Of a DNA stretch of 64,000 bases, positions 17,480 to 27,730 are shown piece after piece. The first letter of the stretch is position 1. Every line of letters begins with the position of its first letter. Below the pieces are notes generated by a model. The model had not been told where the DNA came from. It searched no databases and saw only the letters and a list, made by a program, of their open reading frames with translations. The position numbers were made by a program, and so were the translations under genes. Origin of the DNA: Methylocystis sp. L43 (GTDB taxonomy: Bacteria > Pseudomonadota > Alphaproteobacteria > Rhizobiales > Beijerinckiaceae). The stretch is taken from the NCBI RefSeq assembly GCF_015709525.1, contig NZ_JADNRA010000032.1:1-64000 (forward strand). Direction: 5' to 3'.

Positions 17480-18467
17480 AAGACGATCCAGTCGCGTTAA
17501 ACTGGCCGCTCCAGCTGCGTGCGTCATGCTTGCCGGATGTGACGGCGTTCAATCGACGCTCTCGCCGGCTGGACCGCAGGCGCACCATATTGCGCGCCTG
17601 TTCTGGGCGATGACGGCGGGAAGCGGCGCGATCCTGCTCGCCGTCATTCTCGTGACGGCGATCGCGCTATTTGCGCCGACGCGCCGGCGGGCATTCCTGG
17701 CCGACGACGCTGTCGTGCTCGCCGGCGGGCTGATCTTCCCCGTCGTCACGCTCTCTGCGCTGTTCGTCTACGGACTGATTCTGCTGGGCGCAGGGCCGGG
17801 AAAGACGGCCGCCGCGCCGATTGGAATAGAGGTGGCCGGCGAGCGCTGGTGGTGGCGCGTCATCTACCGGGACGGCCCGTCGGCGGTGGAGAGCGCCAAT
17901 GAGTTGCGGATTCCGGTCGGCCGCGCGGTTGAGATCGAACTTTCCAGCGATAATGTCATTCATAGTTTCTGGGCGCCGAGATTGGCCGGCAAGCTCGACA
18001 TGATTCCCGGCCGCAAGACCGTGCTGACGCTGAGCGCCGAGACAGCGGGCGTGAGCAGGGGCCAATGCGCGGAATATTGCGGGGGGGCGCATGCGCTGAT
18101 GGCGTTCAACGTCGTGGCGATGCCGCAGAATGAATATGACGAATGGCGGTTGCGGGAGTTCGAGCCAGCGCAGGAGCCCGCAACGCAGGAGACGCGAGAG
18201 GGCAAGGCGCTGTTTCTTTCGCATGGCTGCGGCGCGTGCCACACAATCCGCGGAACGCCTGCGGCCGGCAGGATAGGGCCCGATCTAACCCATGTGGGCG
18301 GCAGGATCTCGATCGGCGCTGCGATCCTCGCGACGGACGAAGCCTCCCTCGCGCGCTGGATCAAGCACAATCAAGACATCAAGCCCGGCAATCTGATGCC
18401 GGCCTTTGACATCTTCAATGATAGCGAACTGCTCGCCCTGTCGCGCTATCTCGCGAGCCTGCGTTGA
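17469..18467 (+). CDS. Cytochrome c oxidase subunit II fused to a cytochrome c domain, lipoprotein
   Basis: A protein of about 332 residues. Seen in order: a signal with lipobox (VMLAGC), two transmembrane helices, a CuA cupredoxin domain with VIHSFWAPRLAGKLDMIPG and GQCAEYCGGAHALM (Cys, Cys, His and Met ligands), then a C-terminal monoheme domain with CGACH and a distal GNLMPAF methionine. This is the caa3-type subunit II layout. The start is GTG at 17469 inside the end of the triheme gene, with GAGGA just upstream. No subunit I or III gene follows; the next genes are on the other strand. It may work with an oxidase encoded elsewhere. Confidence 0.88.
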   Translation: MRDKRRSSRVKLAAPAACVMLAGCDGVQSTLSPAGPQAHHIARLFWAMTAGSGAILLAVILVTAIALFAPTRRRAFLADDAVVLAGGLIFPVVTLSALFVYGLILLGAGPGKTAAAPIGIEVAGERWWWRVIYRDGPSAVESANELRIPVGRAVEIELSSDNVIHSFWAPRLAGKLDMIPGRKTVLTLSAETAGVSRGQCAEYCGGAHALMAFNVVAMPQNEYDEWRLREFEPAQEPATQETREGKALFLSHGCGACHTIRGTPAAGRIGPDLTHVGGRISIGAAILATDEASLARWIKHNQDIKPGNLMPAFDIFNDSELLALSRYLASLR

Positions 18468-18489
18468 AGCTGCGCGGCCGTCTGAGCGC

Positions 18490-18828
18490 TTACATGCCCT
18501 GGACGACGGGTTCGCCGGCGCTGAGCCAAGCGAGGATGCCGCCGCCAAAATGCGTGTTGGCGTCGCGACGGCCCAAGAGCCGCGCCTGCTCCATCGCCGA
18601 CACCGAGCGCTTGCCGGAGCGGCAATAGATGATCACTTGCTGGCCCTCGCCGGCGACCGGCAGCTGGCTCGGATCGAATTTCGACAGCGGATTGAACAGC
18701 GCGCCGGCGATGTGGCCCGCCGCATATTCTTCAGCCTCTCGCACGTCGACAAGCAAGACCCGCCCTGTTGCAAGTCCTGACTTCAACTCCTCCAGACTGA
18801 TGTCATTGAACTGGTTGCCTGCGCTCAT
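18490..18828 (-). CDS. Rhodanese-domain protein
   Basis: A 112-residue single-domain rhodanese (sulfurtransferase). Seen: LLVDVREAEEYAAGHIAGA and the active-site loop YCRSGKRS, with its persulfide-forming cysteine. The start is ATG at 18828 with GGAGGAA upstream; the open frame runs further upstream into ppc. It follows ppc on the same strand after about 60 bases and may be read from it. The sulfur acceptor is unknown. Confidence 0.85.
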   Translation of the reverse strand: MSAGNQFNDISLEELKSGLATGRVLLVDVREAEEYAAGHIAGALFNPLSKFDPSQLPVAGEGQQVIIYCRSGKRSVSAMEQARLLGRRDANTHFGGGILAWLSAGEPVVQGM

Positions 18829-18889
18829 GACGCTTATTCCTCCGATCGATCCTTCGCATGATGAATTTTGGCGCGTTGTCAGGGCTCGC

Positions 18890-21700
18890 CTATCCCGTAT
18901 TGCGCAAGCCCGCCGCAATGCCGTTGATCGACATCAGGATGCCTTCGCGAATGTCGTCGCCGCGCTCCCCCGCGCGATGGCGGCGGATCAGTTCGACCTG
19001 CAGATAGTTGAGCGGCGCGATATAGGGGAAGCGGTGCCTCAGCGAGCGCGCGAGCGTCGGATTGTCGGCGAGCCGCTCCTTGGAGCCGAGAATTTTTTCA
19101 AGCGCGTCATTCGCGCGCGCATGCTCCGCCTCGATCATGCCGAAAATGCGCGCGGCAAGCGCCTTGTCCTCGACGAGTCCGGCGTAATGATGCGCGATCG
19201 ACATGTCGGTCTTGGACAGGATCATGTCGATGTTCGAGAGCAGCGCGCGAAAGAACGGCCATTCTTCGCTCATCCGGCGCAAGAGCGCGAGCCGCGCTTT
19301 TTCGTCCTTCTCGATGAAATGCGCGATCGCCGAACCGAAGCCGTACCAGCCCGGCAGCGCGACGCGCGCCTGCGCCCAGGAGAAGCTCCACGGGATGGCG
19401 CGAAGATCCTCGATGCGGCGCGACGGTTTGCGCGAGGCCGGACGCGAGCCGATGTTGAGCGAGGCGATTTCCGAAATCGGCGTCGACGAAAAGAAGAAAT
19501 CGACGAAGCCTTCGGTCCCATAGACAAGGCCGCGATAGGCCGCCATGCCGGCCTGCGACAATTCTTCGGCGGCTTCCAGGAACTCCGGCGCCGGAGTCTT
19601 GTGCGCGGAGAGCAGCGTCGCCTCGAGCGTCGCCGCGACGAGCAGTTCGAGATTGACGTGGCCGATCTGCGGATTTGCGTATTTCGCCGCGATGACTTCA
19701 CCCTGCTCGGTCAGACGGATCTGCCCGTTCACCGTGCCGGGCGGCTGCGCGAGAATGGCGTCGTAGCTCGGTCCGCCGCCGCGTCCGACGGTTCCACCGC
19801 GTCCGTGGAAAAGCCGCAGGGCGACGTTCGGCAGTGGGCCGAAAAATTCCGCAAGCGCGGTCGAGGCGCGGTAGAGCTCCCAGATGCTGGTCAGGATGCC
19901 GCCGTCCTTGTTGGAGTCGGAGTAGCCGAGCATGACGTCCTGCTGCCCGCCGGAATTGACGACGAGCTTGAGGATGCCGGGCAGAGCGTAAAACTCCTGC
20001 ATGATCGGCGCGGCGTTGCGCAGATCCTCGATGGTTTCAAAGAGCGGCACGATGATGAGATCGGCGACGACGGTCTGTGTGTCGCGCGGATCGAGCGTGC
20101 CCCGCATCAGGCCGCATTCTTTTTGCAGCAGCAGAACTTCAAGGAGGTCGCTCACCGTTTCGGTGTGGCTGATGATGTAATGACGGATCGCCTCGTCGCC
20201 GTAGAGCCGGCGCATCTCTCGCGCGCGTTCCATGATCGTCAGTTCGCTCGTGGCGCGGTCGCTGTATGTCGCGCCCGGCAGGCGCACCGGCCGCGGATCG
20301 TTGAGCAGCCTCAGCAGCAGCTGCTGCTTTTCGACCTCCGGGAGCGCGGCGTAATCGTCGACGACGCGGGCGACGCCGAGAAGCTCGGCGATGGTCTCCT
20401 CGTGCCGATCGGAGCTTTGCCGCAAATCGAGCGTCGCGAGGTGAAAGCCGAAGACTTCGACGGCGCGGATCAGCGGCTCGAGCCGCTGCGTGGCGATGAC
20501 CTCGCTGTGATGCACGCGCAGCGATTCATCGATGGTGACGAGATCGGCGAGCAGCGCCCATGAATTGGCGTAAGGCTCGCCTGGCGCGACCGCGTGGCGC
20601 GCCGCCTGACCGCCGGTCAGCTTCTCCAGCGTGCCGGCGAGGCGCGAATAGACGCCGATGAGCGCGCGGCGATAGGGCTCATCGTCCCGATGCGGATTGT
20701 CGTCGCCCGAACGGACCGCAAGCGCTTCGAGCGCCTTGGTGCAGCCGGCGTAACGCCGCGAAATCGAAAGTTCCGCGCCGAGCTCATGCACTTCGATGAG
20801 ATAAAAGCGCAGCACGGTTTCGCACTGCATGCGCAGGGCGGTCGAAAGCGACTCCGCCGTCACGTTCGGATTGCCGTCGCGGTCGCCGCCGACCCAGGCG
20901 CCCATGCGCAGGAACGGCGGCACGCGCAGTCCTTCGAGACGCTGTTCGATGTCGGCGTAAAGGCGCGGGATCTCGCGCAAAAAGGTGCTGCGATAATAGC
21001 TCAGCGTGTTCTCGATCTCGTCGCGCACGGTCAAGCGCGAGTGACGCAACAGCTCGGTCTGCCAGAGCTGCGAGACGCGGGCGCGAAGCTGCATCTCGTT
21101 TTGCGCGCGCTCGGCCTTGCCGCGCATATGTTCGCGTGCGGCGAGCAGTTTGAAGATCGCGTGTTCGGCGTCGAGCAGGCTCTTGCGGCGCACTTCCGTC
21201 GGATGCGCCGTCAGCACCGGCGAAATCCAGCCGCGCGCCAGCGCCTGAGCGATCTTGCCGGCGCCGACGGCGGCCTTGCGCAGACGCGCGAAGGTCGTGG
21301 CGAGGCTCGGCGCCCCGGTGAAGGCGCCGCTCGCCTGGGCGCGGGCGCGCTGCTGCAGCGGATGCAAATCTTCGGCGATATTGGCAAGATGCGAGAAATA
21401 GCTGAAGGCGCGGATGACGGTGCGCGCCTCTTCCGCCGTCAGCGCGCGCAGCAACGCGTCGAGATTCCTGTCGGCTTCGGCGTCCCCGTTGCGGCTGGCG
21501 GCCACGGAAAGCCGCCGGATCGTTTCGATGCGCTCGAAGGCCGCGGCTCCCTCATGTTCGCGAACCGCGTCGCCCAGCAGGCGCCCAAGCAGGCGAATGT
21601 CCTCGATGAGGGATTCGTCGCCCTTCAAGGGTTCGGGATCGGCGCCCGCCGCCGCAGCGGTCGTAACGAGCTTTTCCTGCGCCTGCGCTTCAAGCTGCAT
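18890..21700 (-). CDS. ppc: Phosphoenolpyruvate carboxylase
   Basis: A 936-residue PEP carboxylase, which makes oxaloacetate from PEP and bicarbonate. Seen: the catalytic histidine region [13 protein letters not shown] (H166), the [11 protein letters not shown] segment, the glycine loop [16 protein letters not shown], and the conserved C-terminus [13 protein letters not shown]. In serine-cycle methylotrophs this enzyme fixes CO2 during C1 assimilation; elsewhere it is anaplerotic. Other serine-cycle genes are not in the window. The length is normal and the reading frame intact. Confidence 0.96.
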   Translation of the reverse strand: MQLEAQAQEKLVTTAAAAGADPEPLKGDESLIEDIRLLGRLLGDAVREHEGAAAFERIETIRRLSVAASRNGDAEADRNLDALLRALTAEEARTVIRAFSYFSHLANIAEDLHPLQQRARAQASGAFTGAPSLATTFARLRKAAVGAGKIAQALARGWISPVLTAHPTEVRRKSLLDAEHAIFKLLAAREHMRGKAERAQNEMQLRARVSQLWQTELLRHSRLTVRDEIENTLSYYRSTFLREIPRLYADIEQRLEGLRVPPFLRMGAWVGGDRDGNPNVTAESLSTALRMQCETVLRFYLIEVHELGAELSISRRYAGCTKALEALAVRSGDDNPHRDDEPYRRALIGVYSRLAGTLEKLTGGQAARHAVAPGEPYANSWALLADLVTIDESLRVHHSEVIATQRLEPLIRAVEVFGFHLATLDLRQSSDRHEETIAELLGVARVVDDYAALPEVEKQQLLLRLLNDPRPVRLPGATYSDRATSELTIMERAREMRRLYGDEAIRHYIISHTETVSDLLEVLLLQKECGLMRGTLDPRDTQTVVADLIIVPLFETIEDLRNAAPIMQEFYALPGILKLVVNSGGQQDVMLGYSDSNKDGGILTSIWELYRASTALAEFFGPLPNVALRLFHGRGGTVGRGGGPSYDAILAQPPGTVNGQIRLTEQGEVIAAKYANPQIGHVNLELLVAATLEATLLSAHKTPAPEFLEAAEELSQAGMAAYRGLVYGTEGFVDFFFSSTPISEIASLNIGSRPASRKPSRRIEDLRAIPWSFSWAQARVALPGWYGFGSAIAHFIEKDEKARLALLRRMSEEWPFFRALLSNIDMILSKTDMSIAHHYAGLVEDKALAARIFGMIEAEHARANDALEKILGSKERLADNPTLARSLRHRFPYIAPLNYLQVELIRRHRAGERGDDIREGILMSINGIAAGLRNTG

Positions 21701-21863
21701 GATCTATCGCGACCTTTAAACTTTCCGCGCCTCAAGGCGCCTCTCGGTCAGCTATAGCAGGGTTTAGGCGCCATTTCGACGCGGCACTTGTTCGAGGCGG
21801 CTCGGCCGCTTATAGACGTCGGCGACGATGCGATCCGCCTAATCTCCGTAATTTGCGTCGCTA

Positions 21864-22400
21864 ATGGTCAAAGCCATGCTCGATACAACCGAAATTCTTA
21901 TCTTTGCCGGGGTCGGCCTTGTCTTTGCCTTGGGCCTCCTCGCGTTCTGCAGGTGGTCGGGCGCGGCCGTCCAGCGGATCGCCGCCTATGCGCTGATCGC
22001 GCTGTGCTTCCTCTACGTCGGCTTCGCCTTCCGCGCTGAGGAGCCGGGCCCTTGGGTCGGCTTTGAAATGACCGGCGTCGCCGTCTTCGGCACGCTCGCC
22101 GGCATGTCGATCATCGGCTCGCCCTGGTGGGTCGTCGCGGGCCTCGCGCTGCATCCGCTCTATGCGATTTACTTTCACTATATCGGCGCCGCCTCGCAAT
22201 TCGCCCCCGCGCCCTTCGTCGTCGCCAATGCGGCCTTCGACGTCGCGATGGCGCTTTTCGTCGCTTATGCCGCATTGCGTGGCGGTCGCAAGAGCGCGGC
22301 GGGCGTTCAGAAGACGTCTGAGAAGGAGGCGCCGCAGCGCAGACTCGCCGCGCGCTCCCAGCATCGTTCGCAAAGCCGCGACGCCGGAGGTCCGGCGTGA
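21864..22400 (+). CDS. Small integral membrane protein upstream of bioB
   Basis: A 178-residue protein with four hydrophobic segments (about residues 8-27, 38-56, 68-93 and 114-138) and a charged Gln/Arg-rich tail. It may belong to a DUF6010-like family, but I am not sure. The stop overlaps the bioB start as GTGA, so the two genes are coupled. It shows no clear BioY signature. A role in biotin handling is only a guess from position. An in-frame ATG at 21876 is an alternative start. Confidence 0.65.
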   Translation: MVKAMLDTTEILIFAGVGLVFALGLLAFCRWSGAAVQRIAAYALIALCFLYVGFAFRAEEPGPWVGFEMTGVAVFGTLAGMSIIGSPWWVVAGLALHPLYAIYFHYIGAASQFAPAPFVVANAAFDVAMALFVAYAALRGGRKSAAGVQKTSEKEAPQRRLAARSQHRSQSRDAGGPA

Positions 22401-23380
22401 ACGCGCCTGCGGACTTCTCCTTGCGCTACGACTGGGGCGTCGAAGAGATCGTCGCGATCCATGATCAGCCGCTGCTCGATCTCGTCGCGCAGGCGAACGC
22501 CGTTCATCGCCGCTTTCACGACGTCAATGACGTGCAGAAGGCGGCGCTGCTGTCGATCAAGACCGGCGGCTGTCCGGAAGACTGCTCCTATTGCCCGCAA
22601 TCGGCGCATCACCGCGAGGTGAAGCTCGACCGCGTCGATCTCTTGGAGACGGCGGAGGTGCTCGGCGCCGCAAAGACCGCCAGAGAGGCCGGCGCCGATC
22701 GCTTCTGCATGGGGGCCGCCTGGCGCTCCGCGCCCGAGGGCAAGCGCTTCGACGCCGTGCTCGACATGGTGCGCGGCGTGCGCGCGCTCGGCATGGAGGC
22801 CTGCGTCACGCTCGGCATGATCAATGAGTCGCAAGCGAAGCGCCTCGTCGAGGCCGGGCTCACCGCCTACAATCACAATCTCGACACCGGCCCGGAATTC
22901 TACAACGAGATCATCACCACCCGCACCTATCAGGACCGTCTCGACACGCTCAAGGCCGTGCGCGGCGCGGGTCTCGAGATGTGCTGCGGCGGGATCATCG
23001 GCATGGGCGAAAGCGTGAAAGATCGCGCCGGCATGTTGCAGACGCTGGCGTCTTTCGATCCGCATCCGGAAAGCGTGCCGATCAACGCGCTGGTCGCCGT
23101 CGAGGGCACGCCGCTCGCCGGGCGCGCGCAGATCGACCCGCTCGATCTCGTGCGCATGATCGCGACCACGCGCATCGTGATGCCGAAGGCGCGGGTGCGG
23201 CTCTCGGCCGGCCGCTCGTCGCTGTCGCGCGAAGCGCAAATTCTCTGCCTCGTCGCCGGCGCCAATTCGATCTTCTACGGCGAGAAGCTGCTGACGACGG
23301 GCAACGCCGGCGTCAATGAAGACGATGCGCTCTTCGCCGCTCTTGCGGCGCGCGAGGGGCGGGCGCCCACCGCGCCTTAA
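22397..23380 (+). CDS. bioB: Biotin synthase
   Basis: A 327-residue radical-SAM enzyme that inserts sulfur into dethiobiotin. Seen: the CxxxCxxC site in [16 protein letters not shown] (C59, C63, C66), [21 protein letters not shown], and the conserved arginine near VRLSAGR. The GTG start at 22397 overlaps the preceding membrane-protein gene. Its 3' end overlaps lipB tail to tail by four bases. The other biotin genes are absent here. It serves the carboxylases, including the one at the window's left edge. Confidence 0.96.
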   Translation: MNAPADFSLRYDWGVEEIVAIHDQPLLDLVAQANAVHRRFHDVNDVQKAALLSIKTGGCPEDCSYCPQSAHHREVKLDRVDLLETAEVLGAAKTAREAGADRFCMGAAWRSAPEGKRFDAVLDMVRGVRALGMEACVTLGMINESQAKRLVEAGLTAYNHNLDTGPEFYNEIITTRTYQDRLDTLKAVRGAGLEMCCGGIIGMGESVKDRAGMLQTLASFDPHPESVPINALVAVEGTPLAGRAQIDPLDLVRMIATTRIVMPKARVRLSAGRSSLSREAQILCLVAGANSIFYGEKLLTTGNAGVNEDDALFAALAAREGRAPTAP

Positions 23381-24114
23381 GAGTCCTCGGCCGGGCCGAA
23401 GATCAGCTCGAAATTCCTGCGCAGCGCAGCGTCGACGGCAGGCATGTCCGCCGCCACGCCGAGGTCCGCGAGGCTCGTGACGCCAAGATGCGACTCGCGC
23501 ACGCCGCAGGGCGCGATGCCGGAAAAATGCGTCAGATCCGGCGCGACATTGAGCGCGATCCCGTGAAAGCTCACCCATTGCCGCAGGCGCACGCCGATGG
23601 CGGCGATCTTGTCTTCCGCCATTTCGCCGCCCCGTCCTTTGGCCTTCTCCGGCCGCTCGACCCAGACGCCGACGCGCCCGGCGCGCCGCTCGCCCGTGAC
23701 GCCGAAATCGGCGAGCGTCGCGATGATCCATGATTCAAGCGCGCAGACGAAGGCGCGCACGTCGCGTTGGCGTCGCGAAAGATCGAGCATGACGTAAGCG
23801 ACGCGCTGTCCTGGCCCATGATAGGTGAACTGCCCGCCGCGTCCGGTGCGGTAGACGGGAAAGCGCGCCTCGAGCAGATCCTGCTCCTTCGCCGAGGAGC
23901 CGCCGGTGTAGATTGGCGGATGTTGCAGCAGCCAGACGCATTCGCGCGCCTCGCCCGAAGCGATCGCCGCGGCCCGCGCCTCCATAAAAGCCACCGCCTC
24001 CTCATAGGGGACGAGATCGTCGCTGACGCGCCATTCGACCGGCGGCGCGCCAGGGCGCAGACGCATGACGGCGTCTAGGGAGCCGCTAGAAGGCGGACAA
24101 GGCGTTTCAGTCAT
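23377..24114 (-). CDS. lipB: Lipoyl(octanoyl) transferase
   Basis: A 245-residue octanoyltransferase that moves octanoate from ACP to lipoyl domains, the first step of lipoate synthesis. Seen: [21 protein letters not shown], the lysine-containing [21 protein letters not shown], and the catalytic cysteine in [10 protein letters not shown]. The first in-frame ATG is at 24114; a second at 24066 would give an N-terminus closer to many relatives. It faces bioB, and the two enzymes both supply sulfur-containing cofactors. Confidence 0.93.
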   Translation of the reverse strand: MTETPCPPSSGSLDAVMRLRPGAPPVEWRVSDDLVPYEEAVAFMEARAAAIASGEARECVWLLQHPPIYTGGSSAKEQDLLEARFPVYRTGRGGQFTYHGPGQRVAYVMLDLSRRQRDVRAFVCALESWIIATLADFGVTGERRAGRVGVWVERPEKAKGRGGEMAEDKIAAIGVRLRQWVSFHGIALNVAPDLTHFSGIAPCGVRESHLGVTSLADLGVAADMPAVDAALRRNFELIFGPAEDS

Positions 24115-24363
24115 TCGGCCGAACGAAGCCCATCAAGCGCCGCGAGACGCACGTTCCGACGAAACTGAATCTCGGCGATTGCTTCAGGCCTAGAGCGTTT
24201 CGCGAGCAGCCTCTGTATAAGCGCAAGAATTTCTCGAAAAGCGACCGTAACAACCGCGTTGAATTGGATGTCTGGTCGCGGCTCAGCTTCAATTCTATCC
24301 CCTTGTTCATTCACGCGCCGGTCGCAACTACGTGCAATGATTAGCGCAAAGCAGGAGAACGCA

Positions 24364-24576
24364 ATGGTTTACTTGTTCGAGTTTTTCGCAATCGACGCCG
24401 CCGGCCAACGCCTTTCTCTAAATGCGACGAAACGTCGTGTAAAGACGGCGGCGCTCGCGGACGCCTATGGGCAAACAATGATGCGCGATGTCTTCTATGA
24501 CAATCAAAAGGCCACCATCTGCGTCATTAAGGATCAAGTCGGGCATACGCTTCGTGAAGTGCTTGCGACCGCCTGA
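24364..24576 (+). CDS. Small hypothetical protein
   Basis: A 70-residue protein that I do not recognise. It starts at an ATG with GGAGA seven bases upstream, which supports real translation. The sequence is mixed alpha/beta in character (VYLFEFFAIDAAGQRLSLNA, then an ICVIKDQVGHTL strand), with no membrane segment. It stands alone between lipB and the tRNA gene. Confidence 0.5.
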   Translation: MVYLFEFFAIDAAGQRLSLNATKRRVKTAALADAYGQTMMRDVFYDNQKATICVIKDQVGHTLREVLATA

Positions 24577-24742
24577 AAGTCACAAAAGAGAAATTCGTCC
24601 CGCCAAGGCGATCGGCGCGCCGCAAATGTAAGGCGCGTCCTAACGAGCAAAGAGCGGGCGGTTACGCGTTCGCCGCTTGTCATCTGGGAGCCGATTTGTT
24701 AGACGCAGCGCGCCGGCGCTTCGCGTTAAGCGGAGCGTCCTT

Positions 24743-24827
24743 GCGGCCGTGGCGGAATTGGTAGACGCGCTAGCTTGAGGTGCTAGTTGGGCAACCAGTG
24801 GAGGTTCGAGTCCTCTCGGCCGCACCA
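24743..24827 (+). tRNA. tRNA-Leu (anticodon GAG)
   Basis: A full class II tRNA. The acceptor stem pairs GCGGCCG with CGGCCGC, the anticodon stem GCTAG/CTAGC-type encloses loop TTGAGGT (anticodon GAG), there is a variable arm, GGTTCGAGTCC as the T arm, and an encoded CCA end. The A+T-rich gene block begins 38 bases past its 3' end, making it a plausible island attachment site, although no matching repeat was found downstream. Confidence 0.96.
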
Positions 24828-24865
24828 ATATCGAATTTATCTCGATGCGTGGCTATTTTGAGCCT

Positions 24866-26752
24866 TCACATATTGCCATAGGGCACGGCCGACAAACCAC
24901 CGGCCTTGATCATGCCAGTAAGAAATGCAAATGCATTCTCAGCAGCGATCTCCTGATGATCTTTGGTTTTAGATGCTGCAAAATCGCAAATTCCCTTTAC
25001 TATAATCCATTCTTTCAATTGCCTCGCTGCCACAGCGCTGATGCCAGCACCCTCCATTTCGAGCGCTACTGCTTCAGGCTCAATCTTAAGGACGGCTTTT
25101 CGAAATTTCTGACTATCCACAAGCTTATCTCCCGAAAGGAAAATTCCAAAATGAACTTTCGCTCCGCCCCATTGCGAATAGCAGTGCCTCGCCCTGTCCA
25201 ATAACAACGGTCCGGCATCAGGGCGCGGTCCCCTAGGAATGATTGTTTCTCGACCCAAAAGCCTGTCAAAAAATCCACCGGACCCCACGCGTTGTGCCTC
25301 GTAATCCCTGAGCGCAGTGGAAACTGCTATGTCGCCAATTTTCTGCTTGGACGGAACCAAACCAGCGCAAATACCTGCAGAAATAATGAAATTTGGCCGT
25401 ATGCGATCAATGGCCTCGCCAACCACTTCTTGCGCCCCCGAAGGCCCGCCACTGCCGGACGAACTTCTTACATGAAACACTTCCACCCCGCGATGAATAC
25501 CAAAATACCTGATCGAACTACGACCATTAAAATCAACGTCCACGACGCTTATCTCATGTCGATTAAGCACGTTCAGCGCAATTTTGTCCTCTGTATCTGT
25601 AGCAGTAGCAATTAGCAGGCGTCCGATAGCGCTATCTGACTTGCTAAGCGCTGATCTGACGCCTTCTTCTTCCCTCTTTATCATGTTACACATCCCATTA
25701 ATTCTTTGCGCGGCGTTTTTTAACGCTTCTGGATAAGATGTCGCTCGGCGGCTCTGCTCAGGAAGTCTCCCGGCCGCGTCTAGCATGATTCTGACAACCT
25801 TGTTCATTGTTTCCCAGTTTATCTTGCGAAGAGGTCCTCCGCTGTTTAATTGCCTAATTGCTACAGATAGTCTTTTCGTAGCGTAATGGAGCTCCATCTT
25901 TTCAGTCGAATCATAATACTCAATCCGTTCATTAACAGCGTATGAACTACTCTTGTTTAAGTACGAATGCAAACCAGTAAAACGCATTATGAATTCTATA
26001 GTGCTGTTGCAAAGCATTGGCTCGTTATGTTTTGTGTCAAAATACTCGATACTAGGAAGACCCAAGATTGTTAGTGCACGGAAGTTTTTAACGTAGTGAT
26101 TGACATATAGGCCACTTAAGGCACGCCTTAATGCACCCTCCTCTTGAGGATTTATTGTTTTCCCCAATTCCGTTTCTCGAAATGTGGCGTAGGTCATTGC
26201 TCGGCCTTCGCTTCGCGCGCATATAGACCCGATTTGCTCGGACAACGCCCTCAAACTAAATGAGTCCAACTTGGTGATGAGACGTTCTACGTCATTCGGT
26301 TGAGAATGGCTCCATTTCTTGACTGAATCCGAAATATATTTCGTTGTATTTCCAGTATCCTGCTTTATAGGCGTTAGTTCCCCGCATGCTCTAATTGCCG
26401 CATGATCGAAGTATATGGGATAACGATTTCGATCATGTTGATAGAGCGCGCGCCGGGACTGCAAAAACTCTTCGATCCTATCGAAATCACTATAAGGCAA
26501 GAATATTGGCTGCTTACTAAGTAATATCAATTCTGACATCAATGCAGAATGTATATCTGCTGTCTCAATTTGTTGTGAAATGTTGGCAAACATGGGCTCG
26601 TTATGTAGCACCGTGCAAGAGCGCACAGTTTGCAGATATAAAGCGTCATGAACTCTTTTGCCCACCGCATCATGTAACTCACGATTTAGAAAATGCAGGA
26701 AAATCGGCTTTCCACCGGTCGTTGAAAATCGATCTAAGAATGGGCTGTCCAC
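24866..26752 (-). CDS. Large unknown domain fused to a C-terminal nucleoside phosphorylase (PNP-like) domain
   Basis: A protein of 628 residues from the GTG at 26752, which has AGGAG nine bases upstream; GTG at 26776 would add eight residues. The last 240 residues form a PNP/MTAN-fold domain: GRLLIATATDTED at its start, IRPNFIISAGICAGL, the ribose-binding ALEMEGAG (about residues 564-571), and the acid-residue segment VKGICDFAASKTKDH (Asp about 590). The first 375 residues match nothing I know and look alpha-helical. PNP-domain proteins of this kind serve as effectors in bacterial immune operons; DtcC of Detocs cleaves ATP. An effector role here is inferred. The gene overlaps the HARE/NUDIX gene by 19 bases. 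Confidence 0.75.
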   Translation of the reverse strand: MDSPFLDRFSTTGGKPIFLHFLNRELHDAVGKRVHDALYLQTVRSCTVLHNEPMFANISQQIETADIHSALMSELILLSKQPIFLPYSDFDRIEEFLQSRRALYQHDRNRYPIYFDHAAIRACGELTPIKQDTGNTTKYISDSVKKWSHSQPNDVERLITKLDSFSLRALSEQIGSICARSEGRAMTYATFRETELGKTINPQEEGALRRALSGLYVNHYVKNFRALTILGLPSIEYFDTKHNEPMLCNSTIEFIMRFTGLHSYLNKSSSYAVNERIEYYDSTEKMELHYATKRLSVAIRQLNSGGPLRKINWETMNKVVRIMLDAAGRLPEQSRRATSYPEALKNAAQRINGMCNMIKREEEGVRSALSKSDSAIGRLLIATATDTEDKIALNVLNRHEISVVDVDFNGRSSIRYFGIHRGVEVFHVRSSSGSGGPSGAQEVVGEAIDRIRPNFIISAGICAGLVPSKQKIGDIAVSTALRDYEAQRVGSGGFFDRLLGRETIIPRGPRPDAGPLLLDRARHCYSQWGGAKVHFGIFLSGDKLVDSQKFRKAVLKIEPEAVALEMEGAGISAVAARQLKEWIIVKGICDFAASKTKDHQEIAAENAFAFLTGMIKAGGLSAVPYGNM

Positions 26753-27711
26753 GTGATCCAACTCCTGCTGCTCCACTTATCTGTACTTTCCTTTATAAAT
26801 CTATCAATTAGCAGGCGTGACCAGAGCTCGAAATCATCAATTTTATTTGGATAAGCATCTATGCTAAGCCACTGCAAATCGTTAATTGAAAGCTCACCTT
26901 TTTTTGGTTCATAAAAGCTCGGGCAATAATATAGTACTATTGCTGCAATGTGCCGGGACGCTTCTTCCGTATCGTCAACATTCAGGAACGAATGCAACTG
27001 AAATTTTCCGCCGCGCCTCAGACGAAAGTCATTGGCTAGGTTCAACTCCTCGGCCAATTCACGAACAGAGTTATTTGTAATTCCAAACAACTCGGGAGAC
27101 CATAGGTCGGTATCGACGTCCGACACGTGCCCGCCAAAGCCTATACTTCGTGCGCCTCTGATTTCATCGGCTGCTGACGAATACCGCCCACGACGGTAAG
27201 AGAGAACCTTGGTCCCACGAATCACTAAAATGTATGTCACAAGTTGTTTTCGCGTAGTATCGGCCTCAGCACGTTTTCGGTCCACGTACGCCAAATCGGC
27301 GTTCTTGAAAATTGCTAGTACATGATCGGTATCTTCAACCAATCCGGAAACTCCTTCCCGTTCAAGAACGGATCTGGGGATCGTCAAGACCATTTCTCTG
27401 TGGAGTTGTTTGGATCGTCTCCGCGCAATAATTATATTTTTATACTCTCTTGGAACAGTTGGATCACAAAGCAGCTCCCGAAGAAAAAATTCACCGGGTC
27501 GCGTTCTAAAAAAAAGAGACTTCACTCCATTGCGCAGAATATCTTCGCTAAGACGCGCACCCATCGTCTTATGCTGGGTTTTTCCCTTGAGATGAGAAGG
27601 TAGCAATTGGCGCAGCGCTGCCTCGTGCACAATCGTGTGTGCACGCATAGGCACCTTGACTTCACGAATAATCTGGCGTGCAACGTCTATGTATGCGTTT
27701 TTCAAATGCAT
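26734..27711 (-). CDS. HARE-HTH domain fused to a NUDIX-like hydrolase domain
   Basis: A protein of 325 residues. Residues 1-80 look like a HARE-HTH domain (AYIDVARQIIREVKVPMRAH, then a helix pair ending RPGEFFLREL), a winged-helix type linked by comparative work to DNA recognition in restriction-like and chromatin proteins. Residues about 155-305 resemble a NUDIX fold: ILVIRGTKVLSYRRGR, GFGGHVSD, and the signature helix RELAEEL (R217, E218, E221, E222), with an insertion of about 15 residues in the box. It may bind DNA and a nucleotide-diphosphate ligand. The start is ATG at 27711, or the adjacent GTG at 27714. It is translated ahead of the phosphorylase fusion gene. Confidence 0.72.
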   Translation of the reverse strand: MHLKNAYIDVARQIIREVKVPMRAHTIVHEAALRQLLPSHLKGKTQHKTMGARLSEDILRNGVKSLFFRTRPGEFFLRELLCDPTVPREYKNIIIARRRSKQLHREMVLTIPRSVLEREGVSGLVEDTDHVLAIFKNADLAYVDRKRAEADTTRKQLVTYILVIRGTKVLSYRRGRYSSAADEIRGARSIGFGGHVSDVDTDLWSPELFGITNNSVRELAEELNLANDFRLRRGGKFQLHSFLNVDDTEEASRHIAAIVLYYCPSFYEPKKGELSINDLQWLSIDAYPNKIDDFELWSRLLIDRFIKESTDKWSSRSWITWTAHS

Positions 27712-27730
27712 CACCCACAGAGATCAAGAA

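Noticed and set aside
18629-20563. A 644-codon open frame antisense to ppc
   Set aside because: It is a composition artefact of GC-rich coding DNA; the ppc protein on the other strand has all family motifs.
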